Positions 8,506-16,298 of a stretch of 47,488 bases of DNA are shown here, piece by piece. This DNA is from Candidatus Gallimonas gallistercoris. GTDB taxonomy: Bacteria > Bacillota > Clostridia > Christensenellales > Borkfalkiaceae. The notes beneath the pieces are model-generated. The model made no database searches. It was given only the letters and a program-made list of their open reading frames with translations, and was not told the origin of the DNA. Location of the stretch: contig DXAJ01000044.1 of the NCBI GenBank assembly GCA_019117085.1, forward strand, positions 1 to 47,488. Direction: 5' to 3'. The position numbers and the translations under genes are program-made. Position 1 is the stretch's first letter. Each line of letters begins with the position of its first letter.

Positions 8506-10163
8506 ACTGTTTCCTCCAGATCGAGAATGAGATAGGAACGAGCCCCGATGATATGATAGCAGTTCTGCCCCTCAAACGTCAAGGGGCCCGCCGTCGCATT
8601 GACGGCTAGCGTGAGTTTTTCCCGCTCGATGACGACGAGCTCTCCCTGTGCATAGATGCGCGCCCTTCCGCTTATCCTGGGGCGGAGCGCCGTCAGAGAG
8701 CGGACGGCCGAAAAGATGGTTTTATCCCAATGCGTTTCGTCCCAGTCGAAGGTGCGGCGGGAGTCGGGCTCGTATTCCCCCTCCATGCCGATCTCCGTGC
8801 CGTAGCAGATGCAGGGCATCCCCGGGAAGAAGAAGAGGACGGCGAGCGCCAGGATGAGCGCGTCGCGGTCGCCGCCCGTCAGCGTCAAAAAGCGTTCGGT
8901 ATCGTGGCTGTCGAGAAGATCGAGCATCATCTCGTTGACCTGATCGGTGTTGCGCATCAGAAGTTCGTTGAGCCGCGCCGTAAAACTTTCGGCAGTCCGC
9001 GTCCTGTTGGCGAAAAAGTCGATGCACGCTTTGGTGAACGAGTAGTTCATGATGCCGTCGAATTCATCGCCTCTCAGCCAGGGCGCGGCGTCGTGCCAGC
9101 TCTCGCCGATGAGGATGGCGTCCTCGTTCTCCGCTTTCACCGCCTTGCGGAAGCGCCGCCAGAAATCGTGCGAAACTTCGTCCGCAACGTCCAGCCGCCA
9201 GCCGTCGATGTGGCACTCTCTCATCCAATGCAGTGCCACGCCGATGAGGAAGTTCTGCACTTCCTTATTGCTCGTGTTCCATTTGGGCATATAGCGGCAG
9301 GCGGCAAAGCACTCGTAGTTGCCCTCTTCGGGGTCGGGCTTTTCGCCGCGGATCAAAAACCAATCGAAATACCGCGATGCCCGCCCCTTTTCGAGCACGT
9401 CCCGGAATTCGGCGCAGTGCATGCTGCAATGGTTGAACACGGCGTCCAATACGATGCGGATGCCCCTTGCGTGCGCCTCTTCAACGAGCGCTTTTAAGTC
9501 CTCGTCCGAGCCGAACATCTTATCGACACGGAAGTAGTCGACGGTGTCGTACTTATGGTTGCTCGGCGAGGAAAAGACGGGCGTCAAGTAGACGGCGTTG
9601 ACGCCGAGTTCTTCGAGATAGCCGAGCTTTTCGCGGATGCCCCGAAGGTCGCCGCCGTAAAAGCTCTTGGGGTCGGGGATCTCGCCCCATTGTTTGTTGA
9701 TGTAGCTCGTATCCTTCTTGGTGTCGCCCATGCGGAAGCGGTCGATAAAGATCTGATAAAAGACTGCATGATCGCACCAGCCGACTTTGCGGTGGACGTC
9801 CGCCTCGTTGATATAGGGATGCTGAAAGAAGTTGTAATAGCTCTTTTCGTGGTCGTAATCGACGGTGAGCCCCTCTTCGGAATAGTAGTAGGCCTCTTTC
9901 CCGCTTTCGAGATAGAACACATATCCGATGCGCGAGTCGGGGACGATGAGCTCGGCGGTGTAGTAGTCAAAGAGCTCGTCCGTATAGCTTTTCTGCATGG
10001 AGACGGTTTTTCTCTCTTTCAGCCAGTCGTATTTGACCGCATAGATGAGGGTGACGCGGTCGAGATCGCCCTTTTCCGCCCGCAGGCGGATGCGCAGTTC
10101 CTGTTCGCCGTATGCAAAGGAATATTGGGATCCGGGGATATGGCAGATCGCCGTTTTGTTCAT
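8502..10163 (-). CDS. GH13 alpha-amylase family enzyme (neopullulanase/cyclomaltodextrinase-like)
   Basis: 553 residues without a signal peptide, so probably intracellular. An N-terminal beta-sandwich domain (about 1-115) precedes the TIM barrel. The four GH13 regions are all present: DAVFNH (I), GWRLDVADE with the nucleophile Asp (II), ILIGESWHD with the acid/base Glu (III) and LLDSHDTERF with the third carboxylate (IV). The N-terminal domain and size fit enzymes that split imported maltodextrins or cyclodextrins. GGGAGGAAG precedes the ATG. It lies directly upstream of the binding-protein gene with a 4-bp overlap. A paralogue begins at 322. Confidence 0.92.
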   Translation of the reverse strand: MNKTAICHIPGSQYSFAYGEQELRIRLRAEKGDLDRVTLIYAVKYDWLKERKTVSMQKSYTDELFDYYTAELIVPDSRIGYVFYLESGKEAYYYSEEGLTVDYDHEKSYYNFFQHPYINEADVHRKVGWCDHAVFYQIFIDRFRMGDTKKDTSYINKQWGEIPDPKSFYGGDLRGIREKLGYLEELGVNAVYLTPVFSSPSNHKYDTVDYFRVDKMFGSDEDLKALVEEAHARGIRIVLDAVFNHCSMHCAEFRDVLEKGRASRYFDWFLIRGEKPDPEEGNYECFAACRYMPKWNTSNKEVQNFLIGVALHWMRECHIDGWRLDVADEVSHDFWRRFRKAVKAENEDAILIGESWHDAAPWLRGDEFDGIMNYSFTKACIDFFANRTRTAESFTARLNELLMRNTDQVNEMMLDLLDSHDTERFLTLTGGDRDALILALAVLFFFPGMPCICYGTEIGMEGEYEPDSRRTFDWDETHWDKTIFSAVRSLTALRPRISGRARIYAQGELVVIEREKLTLAVNATAGPLTFEGQNCYHIIGARSYLILDLEETV

Positions 10164-10188
10164 GTCGGCTTCCTCCCTTTTAGGAGCA

Positions 10189-10212
10189 TCGGGGCGGTAT
10201 GCACCGCCCCGA
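10189..10212. other. Intercistronic hairpin without U-run
   Basis: A perfect 10-bp stem (TCGGGGCGGT / ACCGCCCCGA) with loop ATGC lies between the surface lipoprotein gene and the amylase gene. No T-run follows on the minus strand, so it looks like an mRNA-stabilising or processing hairpin that could favour the first cistron rather than a terminator. Confidence 0.55.
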
Positions 10213-10224
10213 TACCGCGTTTTA

Positions 10225-11886
10225 TTATGCTTTTTCTACCGTCAGCGCGAGCGTGCCGTCCGCCGCAACAGAGACCGTGAAGGTGTAGCTACCCGCCTCG
10301 GTGCAGAGCAGGTTGCCGCCCCATGCCCAGTCGGAAACGACGCCATCGGGCAGTTCCTCCGCCACCGCCAGTTTGGAGGTGTAGGCGGGGGTATAATAGG
10401 TATCTTCGCGGTAGGGCGCGTGGACCGCCATGGGGATGCAGAAGTAGAAGTAATCGCCTTCGACGAGTTCGAGTGTCACCGCATACTCTCTTGCCATGCC
10501 CTCGGCGGGATCGATCGCTTCAAGCTGCTGCACGGTGCCGCCCACGCCGAAGTTGTTGTCCGCAAACACCGAAGTCTTGCCGTTGTAGGTCGCTTCGTCG
10601 ATGGTGAGGTTGCCCGTCGCGGGGTCGACGGCCTGCGCATAGGAGAGCCTGCCGCCCAGCACCTTCCATTCCTGCTCGGACGTCAGAAGATCTGCCGTCT
10701 TGTCCACTTCGATGGAGCCTTCGAGGGAATTTGTCTCCGCATTGAGCGTCACGGTGAGGGTGAAGGTGTACGTTCCGCCTTCCACGACGACGATGTTGCT
10801 GCCCATGCCGTCCGCCTTCTTGAACGCGGCGTCTTCGCCGTTGAATTCGTCGATGTCGGGGTAGTAGAACATCGTGCCGTCCTGCGCCGCGATGCCGCCC
10901 TCTTCCTTGAGGAGGCAGTACGCAAGCAGGAACTCGTCGCCCTCCGCAAGCTTCCACGTCTGCGTCCAGGTGCCCGTGCCGTCCGCCTCGTTGTCGGAGA
11001 TCTTGAACATCTCATAGGCGGAATATTGCAGCGATTCGACGTTCGCGCCCCAGTTGGTGCCCGCGAGCACGGACTCTGCGCTCGTCTCTGCCGACGAATT
11101 GCCGTAGATATACCAGGTGTAATCGGAGCGGTCGACGGTCACTTCGGGCGCGTCGCCGTTGCGCACCACCGTGATGGAGCCCACGTTTTTGTCCTCGGCG
11201 TCCGTGGTGAGCGTCAGCGTATAGTTGCCGCTTACGGAGACGGTGATGTTCACCTGCCCGTCGCCGAGCCCCGTGCCGGGCGCGCTCATGTATTCGTTTT
11301 CTTCGAGGTACTGCCCGCCGCGCGCACCGCCGCCGCTTGCGTCGTCTGTGTTCCAGACGCCTTCCTCATCCATGATGCAGAATTGGAACTGATCGCCCAC
11401 ATACAGGTCGATGGTGATGGTAAACTCGTTCTTGCCTTCCGTCTTTTTGAGGATATTGCCGTTCTCCCCTGCGATGGGGCCGCCGTTCCAGCCGATCGTA
11501 GCGAGCGGCCCGCCTGCGGAAGAACTGCCCGCGATGAGCCATTGCCGCGTATCTTCCTTGGAGGACGACCACATCGAATAGACGTTGGTGTCCTTTTCGA
11601 TGACGGTATCAAAGCTCCAGTCATGCGTGAAGTCCGCCGTCGCATACCAGCCTTCAAAGACGAAGCCCTCCTTTTCGTAGCCCTCGTCTTCGGGCGTGAA
11701 GGAAGCGACGGTGCCGCCCTCTTCCACTTCCCGCTCGGCAATGACGCTCTCCCCGTCGAGGAAGGTCACCGTAAAGCGGGGCGTCTCCTCCGTGTCCATG
11801 CAGGCAGCCAGGACGCCGAAGGCGAGCACGAATGCAAACACCAGCCCCGTGAGAAGGCTCATCGTTTTGCGCAGCTTGTTGGTCAT
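10225..11886 (-). CDS. Surface lipoprotein with InlB-type repeat and starch-binding-like modules
   Basis: First gene of the leftward starch operon. I use the ATG at 11886, not the track's 11907, because AGGAGG lies at 11901-11896, inside the longer version. That gives 553 residues with a lipobox (GVLAACMD), an InlB-type repeat (FTVTFLDGESVIAE, GFVFEGWYA) and repeated beta modules (NEFTITIDLYVGDQFQFC; YTLTLTTDA; YTFTVSVAADG). It is paralogous to the 1218-3053 lipoprotein and most likely a starch or glycogen capture protein on the cell surface. No catalytic residues are seen. Confidence 0.75.
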   Translation of the reverse strand: MTNKLRKTMSLLTGLVFAFVLAFGVLAACMDTEETPRFTVTFLDGESVIAEREVEEGGTVASFTPEDEGYEKEGFVFEGWYATADFTHDWSFDTVIEKDTNVYSMWSSSKEDTRQWLIAGSSSAGGPLATIGWNGGPIAGENGNILKKTEGKNEFTITIDLYVGDQFQFCIMDEEGVWNTDDASGGGARGGQYLEENEYMSAPGTGLGDGQVNITVSVSGNYTLTLTTDAEDKNVGSITVVRNGDAPEVTVDRSDYTWYIYGNSSAETSAESVLAGTNWGANVESLQYSAYEMFKISDNEADGTGTWTQTWKLAEGDEFLLAYCLLKEEGGIAAQDGTMFYYPDIDEFNGEDAAFKKADGMGSNIVVVEGGTYTFTLTVTLNAETNSLEGSIEVDKTADLLTSEQEWKVLGGRLSYAQAVDPATGNLTIDEATYNGKTSVFADNNFGVGGTVQQLEAIDPAEGMAREYAVTLELVEGDYFYFCIPMAVHAPYREDTYYTPAYTSKLAVAEELPDGVVSDWAWGGNLLCTEAGSYTFTVSVAADGTLALTVEKA

Positions 11887-11920
11887 TTGTGTTTTCCTCC
11901 TTACCATTCGCCCGAAGGCG

Positions 11921-11944
11921 ATTTATTTAATCGGTTAAGTAAAT
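11921..11944. promoter_or_regulatory. Operator at the start point of the starch operon
   Basis: ATTTAtTTAA-tcgg-TTAAgTAAAT is an inverted repeat with 10-bp arms (one mismatch) and a 4-bp centre, covering the predicted start point (about 11936). A partial second copy (ATTTATTTAA-gcgg-TT) lies at 11998-12013, upstream of the LacI promoter, which suggests cooperative or looping control by the adjacent LacI regulator. Confidence 0.65.
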
Positions 11945-11970
11945 TATAGCACACATTTTCATTCTGTCAA
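11943..11970 (-). promoter_or_regulatory. Promoter of the starch-utilisation operon
   Basis: Minus strand TTGACA (11970-11965), 16 bp, TATAAT (11948-11943), preceded by TGTGC (extended -10). The 17-nt core AAAATGTGTGCTATAAT is identical to that of the candidate ncRNA promoter at 15.25 kb. Confidence 0.85.
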
Positions 11971-12029
11971 TAGTTTCGGGAAAAATAGTTTCTAAAAATT
12001 TATTTAAGCGGTTCGATCAAGAAACCCCG

Positions 12030-12058
12030 TTGACTTTTGCACCCGTTTCGGGTACAAT
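12030..12058 (+). promoter_or_regulatory. Promoter and possible auto-operator of the tandem-HTH LacI gene
   Basis: TTGACT (12030-12035), 17 bp, TACAAT (12053-12058). The predicted start point is 12065, the A of the start codon. The spacer holds a perfect palindrome ACCCG-TTT-CGGGT (12041-12053), well placed for autorepression. Confidence 0.8.
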
Positions 12059-12064
12059 AGCCGT

Positions 12065-13120
12065 ATGGAACGCGAAGAAAGGCAAAAAAACGTGACGATC
12101 GCAGAGGTCGCAAGGGCGGCGGGGGTGTCCTCGGCGACGGTCTCCTATGTGCTGAGCGGCAGGACGGACATCAAGGTCGCCGAAGCGACGCGCGAAAGGG
12201 TGCTTTCTGTCTGCCGCGAGCTCGGCTACCGGAAGGGCGCCGGGCGCGGGCGCACGGCAAAGGGGGTCACCATCGACGACATCGCGCGCGAGGCGGGCGT
12301 CTCGACGGCGACGGTCTCCTATATCGTCAACGGGCGGACGGACGTCAAGATCGGCGAAGAGACGCGAAGAAAGGTGTTGCAGATCTGCAATCTGCGCCAA
12401 TATACGCCCTCTTCCGTCGCGCGGCAGCTTGCGGGCAAAAAGAGCGGGCTGGTCGGCATCTGCGTGCCCGAGAGCGACTGCGCTCTTCAAAACGCGCACT
12501 ACTTTTCCCTCCTCCATGCGCTCCAAAATGCCCTTCGCGAGGCGGGGTACGGCGTTCTCCTTTTCCCCGCGGGCGAAGAAGGATGCCCCAAAGAGATGCC
12601 CGAGGGCATCCTCTGCATCGATCTGACGCAGGAGGAATTTTACTCTCTCAAAGAGAGCTGCTTTGTTCCCATTGTCGCCGTCGGGATGATCGTGGACGAT
12701 CCGCTCTTTTTTAAGGCGTTCGTCGACCACGCGGCGCTCATCGCCGCTGCAAAAGAGCGGCTCCGTTGCAAAACGCTCACCTATGCCGCCTATCCTTACC
12801 GCAATGCGCCCTATCTCGACGATCTGCGCGCGGCAATGAACGGGGATACGCTCTTTCTCGTTCATTCCCTTTCCGCGCTTCAAGAATACGTCAAGGCGCA
12901 CCCCGAAGAACATTATCTCTTTGCCGATCGGGCGCTCGCCGAAACTTGTGCGCCGCTTTTGGATGCGAAGCAGTACTGTGCGGCAGTTTACGGTGAAGGG
13001 GCGGGGGAGCTCTGCCTTTCCTTGCGCGAAATGGCGGAGCATGCCGTCAAGATGCTGGAAAGCGCGATCTTCCGCGAAGAGGACGCGCCGCACACCTTCC
13101 GCCTTGCGCCGAACCTCTGA
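12065..13120 (+). CDS. LacI-family regulator with two tandem HTH domains, leaderless
   Basis: 351 residues. Residues about 8-57 form a LacI headpiece ([26 protein letters not shown]) and residues about 67-116 form a second complete one ([20 protein letters not shown], then [17 protein letters not shown]), followed by a compact effector domain of about 230 residues. LacI proteins normally have one headpiece per subunit; a dimer here would carry four. The ATG is the predicted first base of the transcript and there is no ribosome site. It is divergent from the starch operon and the obvious candidate to control it. The effector part resembles that of the LacI protein at 376. Confidence 0.88.
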   Translation: MEREERQKNVTIAEVARAAGVSSATVSYVLSGRTDIKVAEATRERVLSVCRELGYRKGAGRGRTAKGVTIDDIAREAGVSTATVSYIVNGRTDVKIGEETRRKVLQICNLRQYTPSSVARQLAGKKSGLVGICVPESDCALQNAHYFSLLHALQNALREAGYGVLLFPAGEEGCPKEMPEGILCIDLTQEEFYSLKESCFVPIVAVGMIVDDPLFFKAFVDHAALIAAAKERLRCKTLTYAAYPYRNAPYLDDLRAAMNGDTLFLVHSLSALQEYVKAHPEEHYLFADRALAETCAPLLDAKQYCAAVYGEGAGELCLSLREMAEHAVKMLESAIFREEDAPHTFRLAPNL

Positions 13121-13185
13121 CACACGGCTCCTTCCCTATGTCAAGTGGGCGGGAGAAGGGGCGGAGATCTCCGGAAGAACAAAAT

Positions 13186-13216
13186 CGGGCGGCATCGGAA
13201 AATGCCGCCCGTTTTG
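13186..13216 (+). terminator. Terminator of the second LacI gene
   Basis: Stem CGGGCGGCAT / ATGCCGCCCG with loop CGGAAA, followed by TTTTG. The remaining DNA from 13217 to about 13388 shows nothing I can identify. Confidence 0.85.
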
Positions 13217-13388
13217 TGTGAAAAGTTTTGGGAAGAAGCGGGAAGACAACAAATCGCAGAAGGATCGGTGCAGACGGAAATGGTCTTGTCTCGGGCAGAT
13301 TTTGCCTTGTTTTGGCGCATGACTGCCCTGTCGATCGCATGGCGGTGAGCAGGGGCGGAACATGATCTGTAAATCTGAAAGAACGTAC

Positions 13389-13417
13389 TTGAATTTATGC
13401 CGATCATATGATAAAAT
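13389..13417 (+). promoter_or_regulatory. Probable promoter of the 13461 gene
   Basis: TTGAAT (13389-13394), 17 bp, TAAAAT (13412-13417). A GGAG sits unusually close (3 nt) to the ATG at 13461. Confidence 0.6.
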
Positions 13418-13460
13418 AAACTAGGAGCTTCATTTTACGGCTTGCAAACACAAGGAGTAT

Positions 13461-14276
13461 ATGCTGATAAAAATAGGTGATTTTGACTGCACAGAAGTTT
13501 GGGACGGCGTGTTTTATAAAAAACTCTCCAATTATCCGAAGGTTTCCGATTGGGAGATCAAAACGATCATTGAGTTCATAGAATATGAAGAGAAACATGG
13601 CAGAACTTGCAGCATCGAATGTGAAGACAAAGACGCATTGCGGACAGTGTTGGATGGCATCAAGCGAAAAGAAGCTTATCTTTCCGTACCTCGCCCGAAA
13701 CTGCTGACGGAGTGCACTGCTTGTCCGTACAGAAAAGGCTGCGTTACCGATCATGTATGCCACACCACATCTGCCGACAACGCGATCAAGATCTTTGCAT
13801 GCGGCAAGTTGCTCTCTGCGGTAAATGTGCGGCAAGTTCCCGTCGAAGTCTTGATCAGTGAGGACAGAAATGCGGCAACCGATCCTGCGGACTATTTTGA
13901 ATACATCATGTTTGCGTGGGGGAACTGCCAAGCGGGGGATCGGTTGGTCATGGAGCGGGCGTTGGGGCATTTCCCGAATGAAGAGGAGCTGAGCACTCGT
14001 TTTGAGTCCGGCGTGAGATTTTACTTTCAATACGATCGGCTGTTAAAGCATCCGAATGCCGTGTGTGACGGTGTGCTGCCGATCAAGGTCAAGGATGAGA
14101 TCGTTCTGAAAGATTGGGTATATAAGATCGTAATTCCCATGAAATTAAAAGAGAAATTGCGATCGCATATCCCTTGTGAATTAAAAGACAGGATCATTTA
14201 TATTGAGAATGATTGCAAAGATATATGGGATTGGTCTGAAAAAGTTTATCGGATGATAGAAAATAAGAGCGCTTGA
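13461..14276 (+). CDS. Hypothetical protein, cysteine-containing, possible ART-like fold
   Basis: 271 residues, not a family I can name. Visible features are a cysteine cluster (ECTACPYRKGC, then CH) at about 92-107 that could bind a metal, followed by VCHTTSADNAIKIFACGKLLSA, which resembles the 'H-T-...-I-...-G-L' opening of ADP-ribosyltransferase-like domains. Conserved-looking blocks follow (DPADYFEYIMFAWGNCQAGD, GVRFYFQYD, VLPIKVKDE, NDCKDIWDWSEKVY). No signal peptide or membrane helix. It stands alone with its own promoter and is AT-rich compared with its neighbours, which suggests transfer. A defence or toxin role is possible but unsupported beyond the weak motif. Confidence 0.6.
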   Translation: MLIKIGDFDCTEVWDGVFYKKLSNYPKVSDWEIKTIIEFIEYEEKHGRTCSIECEDKDALRTVLDGIKRKEAYLSVPRPKLLTECTACPYRKGCVTDHVCHTTSADNAIKIFACGKLLSAVNVRQVPVEVLISEDRNAATDPADYFEYIMFAWGNCQAGDRLVMERALGHFPNEEELSTRFESGVRFYFQYDRLLKHPNAVCDGVLPIKVKDEIVLKDWVYKIVIPMKLKEKLRSHIPCELKDRIIYIENDCKDIWDWSEKVYRMIENKSA

Positions 14277-14322
14277 AAAATATAGTTTGTCAAAGCGACA
14301 AATCTAAATTTTTAAATAAGAG

Positions 14323-14352
14323 GCGGCGCGGCGGAATGTTCCGCCGCGCCGC
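14323..14352. terminator. Very GC-rich hairpin after the 13461 gene
   Basis: Perfect 14-bp stem GCGGCGCGGCGGAA / TTCCGCCGCGCCGC with a 2-nt loop and no U-run. It may be a Rho-independent-like barrier or part of the repeat that follows. Confidence 0.5.
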
Positions 14353-14395
14353 AACTGTTCTTGTGAGGGAGCAGCCTGAGCGCGCTTGTCATATA

Positions 14396-14419
14396 AAATT
14401 TGCACGCGGCGGAGCGAAG
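14396..14419. repeat. Dispersed GC-rich repeat, copy 2
   Basis: 24 bp identical to 4763-4786, again next to a GC-rich hairpin and followed by GGGGAGCTCCGCC. It sits between the 13461 gene and the candidate ncRNA terminator. Confidence 0.6.
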
Positions 14420-14483
14420 AGGGGAGCTCCGCCTTTTTTGGACGCATTCAGGGTGGGGGCGCTTGGCTGAAAATGACCTTTAC

Positions 14484-14518
14484 AAAAAAGTAAGCGGTGC
14501 ATCGGATGATGCACCGCT
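14484..14518 (-). terminator. Terminator of the candidate ncRNA
   Basis: On the minus strand a 10-bp stem AGCGGTGCAT / ATGCACCGCT with a 6-nt loop is followed by TACTTTTTTG. Confidence 0.85.
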
Positions 14519-15242
14519 ATTTGACGAATATTTGATCTTTTGTCCGACCGTTGATTCCGAAAAGTATTCCTCTTGGATCGAACTTACAGGCTTTTCCCTA
14601 CTTTTTTCTTTCGGTCAAATTCACGATCCGGAAAAATTTTTCTTTCCCTTTTACGATCTTCTTGCTCTTTTCTTCCCATCCATTCCGTGTCGTTTCTTAT
14701 TTTTCAGGCCCCGAACAAATTTCCGATCTTCAGATCTTCCAAGTTTTCATCTTATCCGTTCTGAATATTGTTCCTTTGCTCTTTCCTGAAATCTTTCTTT
14801 GACCCGATCCAAAAAGTTCTTTCAAAATTTTCGTTTTGAAAAATTCTTTTCAAATTGCCAAAGACTTTGTTCCTTCTGAATGCGATTTGAAGGGTTTCGA
14901 GCTTCAGATAAAATATCCGTCCAACAATTGGTAACGTTCCACTGCGTTTCCCGTTTTATTCCTGCGCTTGAAATAAACCGTCTGTGGAAGGAATTCCTTT
15001 TTCTTGATCGAAAGCAGTTCCGAATTTTTTCTTACCGATTGGGGGGAGGCATTTCTTCAAGAGAAATTCTTGTTCCAAAAGAACTTTGGTTTCGATCCCG
15101 TTTCGGGATCGTCCACAGATCAAACTGATATTCTTTTGTTCAAAGAAATTTCCTTTTGGAAACTTTCCTTTGATCGGGAAGGTAAAACTTGGCTTTCTTG
15201 GGATCCGATCGAGGTCCGCCGTGTTGGTTACTTCCTTGTTGT
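14484..15242 (-). ncRNA. Candidate large structured noncoding RNA (~760 nt)
   Basis: No credible gene covers this stretch, yet it has the ends of a transcription unit on the minus strand: TTGACA-16-TATAAT (15276-15249), start point about 15242, and an intrinsic terminator at 14518-14484. The sequence is far more AT-rich than its surroundings and purine-rich on the transcribed strand. It is packed with short perfect hairpins, for example CGATCCC-GAAAC-GGGATCG (15111-15093), CAAGA-ATTTC-TCTTG (15072-15058) and CCAA-TTG-TTGG (14931-14921). One frame stays open for about 90 codons from the 5' end but has no start codon or ribosome site. Size and style recall large bacterial RNAs such as OLE, ROOL or GOLLD; I cannot assign it to any of them. 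Confidence 0.6.
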
Positions 15243-15248
15243 GCCTAC

Positions 15249-15276
15249 ATTATAGCACACATTTTGTTTTTGTCAA
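15249..15276 (-). promoter_or_regulatory. Promoter of the candidate ncRNA
   Basis: TTGACA (15276-15271), 16 bp, TATAAT (15254-15249) with TGTGTGC before the -10. It points away from the CBS-domain gene and into the gene-free stretch. Confidence 0.85.
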
Positions 15277-15380
15277 GCGTTTTGGTGAAAAATTTTTGCC
15301 TTTTCTGCAACTTTTTTTCGGAAAAGTTTTTCGCATTTTCAAATCGTGCCGCATAAGCCCGCATAGGCACGCCGAAGGGC

Positions 15381-16121
15381 TTAAAACGGCTTGGCGTTGT
15401 AGTTTTCGAGGAAGCGGTTGATGCGGGGGAAGTCGGAGGGGGTGATGATGGAGAGCGCCTTTTCGCCGAACACGCCGTTTTCGGTGACGATGACGGCGGT
15501 GAGGTCGCGCTTTTCTTCGAAGGCGACAAAGACGTCGAAGACGGTCGCCTCCTGGCTCACGATGAGATAGCGCTTCATCTCCTCCTCGTCCACGAGCTCG
15601 CGGCAGGGGGTCGTGAGCAAAAAATCGGTGACGCTCTTGCCCGAAGCCGCGCACTGCAAGATCTTGGAGTAGAGAAGATAGGTGTTGACCGCGCCGATCA
15701 TGGTGCCGTGGTCGTAGACGAGCAGCGTCTTTTGACGGTAGGCGGCAAACGTCTCCACGGCGGAGATAGCGGGCTTATCGGCAAAGACGGAGGTGACCTT
15801 CTTCACCTTGATGGCGTCCATCAGGCGGGGCGGGTGGCACAAGAGCTTTTCGATGAACTCGATGTGCCGCACGACCTCGTCGCAGGGAACGGCGATGACC
15901 GTCTCGCCCGCGCCCCCGTCCGAGCGGTGGACGATGGCGTTCCTCAGCTTGCCGTAGTCGATGAGCTCGGCTTCATAGCGGCGGACGGTGATGTCGAGGT
16001 CGGAACACCGCTTGACGAGATCGGTAAAATTCTGCGTCGCCTTGGCGTTATACACGAGTTTTAGCTGCGCTTCGATGCGGTTGTAGCTGTTGATGAACCG
16101 CGATGCGTTGGATATGTCCAT
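15381..16121 (-). CDS. CBS-domain pair protein
   Basis: 246 residues from the ATG at 16121, which has AGGAGGAGATC directly before it; the track's 16148 start is upstream of that ribosome site. The N-terminal ~110 residues are helical (SRFINSYNRIEAQLKLVYN, FTDLVKRCSDLD, LRNAIVHRS) and resemble a HEPN/DUF4145-like helical bundle. The C-terminal half is a CBS pair (VTSVFADKPAISAVETFAAYRQKTLLVYDHGTMIGAV; YLIVSQEATVFDVFVAFEEKRDLTAVIVTENG), which usually senses adenine nucleotides. A regulatory role is likely, but the partner is unknown. No terminator separates it from the ncRNA promoter downstream. Confidence 0.75.
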   Translation of the reverse strand: MDISNASRFINSYNRIEAQLKLVYNAKATQNFTDLVKRCSDLDITVRRYEAELIDYGKLRNAIVHRSDGGAGETVIAVPCDEVVRHIEFIEKLLCHPPRLMDAIKVKKVTSVFADKPAISAVETFAAYRQKTLLVYDHGTMIGAVNTYLLYSKILQCAASGKSVTDFLLTTPCRELVDEEEMKRYLIVSQEATVFDVFVAFEEKRDLTAVIVTENGVFGEKALSIITPSDFPRINRFLENYNAKPF

Positions 16122-16148
16122 GATCTCCTCCTTACCTAACTTATCCAC

Positions 16149-16177
16149 AGTATAGCATATCGGCGGGCAGATTTCAA
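16149..16177 (-). promoter_or_regulatory. Promoter of the CBS-domain gene
   Basis: Minus strand TTGAAA (16177-16172), 17 bp, TATACT (16154-16149) with an extended TGC before the -10. Confidence 0.75.
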
Positions 16178-16234
16178 GAGGGGAATTTGTTGAACGGAAG
16201 CAGGGGCGGAGAAGGACAAAAAGGCAGCCCGCAA

Positions 16235-16277
16235 AAAGAGGCGCCGCCGCGCGGGCAGTTGCCCGCGCGGCGGCGCC
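16235..16277 (-). terminator. Terminator of the mscS operon
   Basis: An 18-bp G/C-only type stem (16240-16257 with 16260-16277) followed on the minus strand by TCTTTTTG. Confidence 0.85.
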
Positions 16278-16298
16278 GAAGTGTTATCACAGGTGCGT

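Noticed and set aside
10045-11949. Plus-strand ORF of 634 codons
   Set aside because: Antisense shadow of the second surface lipoprotein and amylase start.
15181-15242. Protein-coding explanation for the ncRNA region (open minus-strand frame of about 90 codons from the 5' end)
   Set aside because: No ATG, GTG or TTG with a ribosome site opens this frame near the transcript start, and it covers only the first third of the transcription unit.
14551-15255. Several 62-111 codon plus-strand ORFs in the gene-free stretch
   Set aside because: No ribosome sites, Phe/Ser-rich random composition, mutually overlapping; the promoter and terminator signals are on the other strand.
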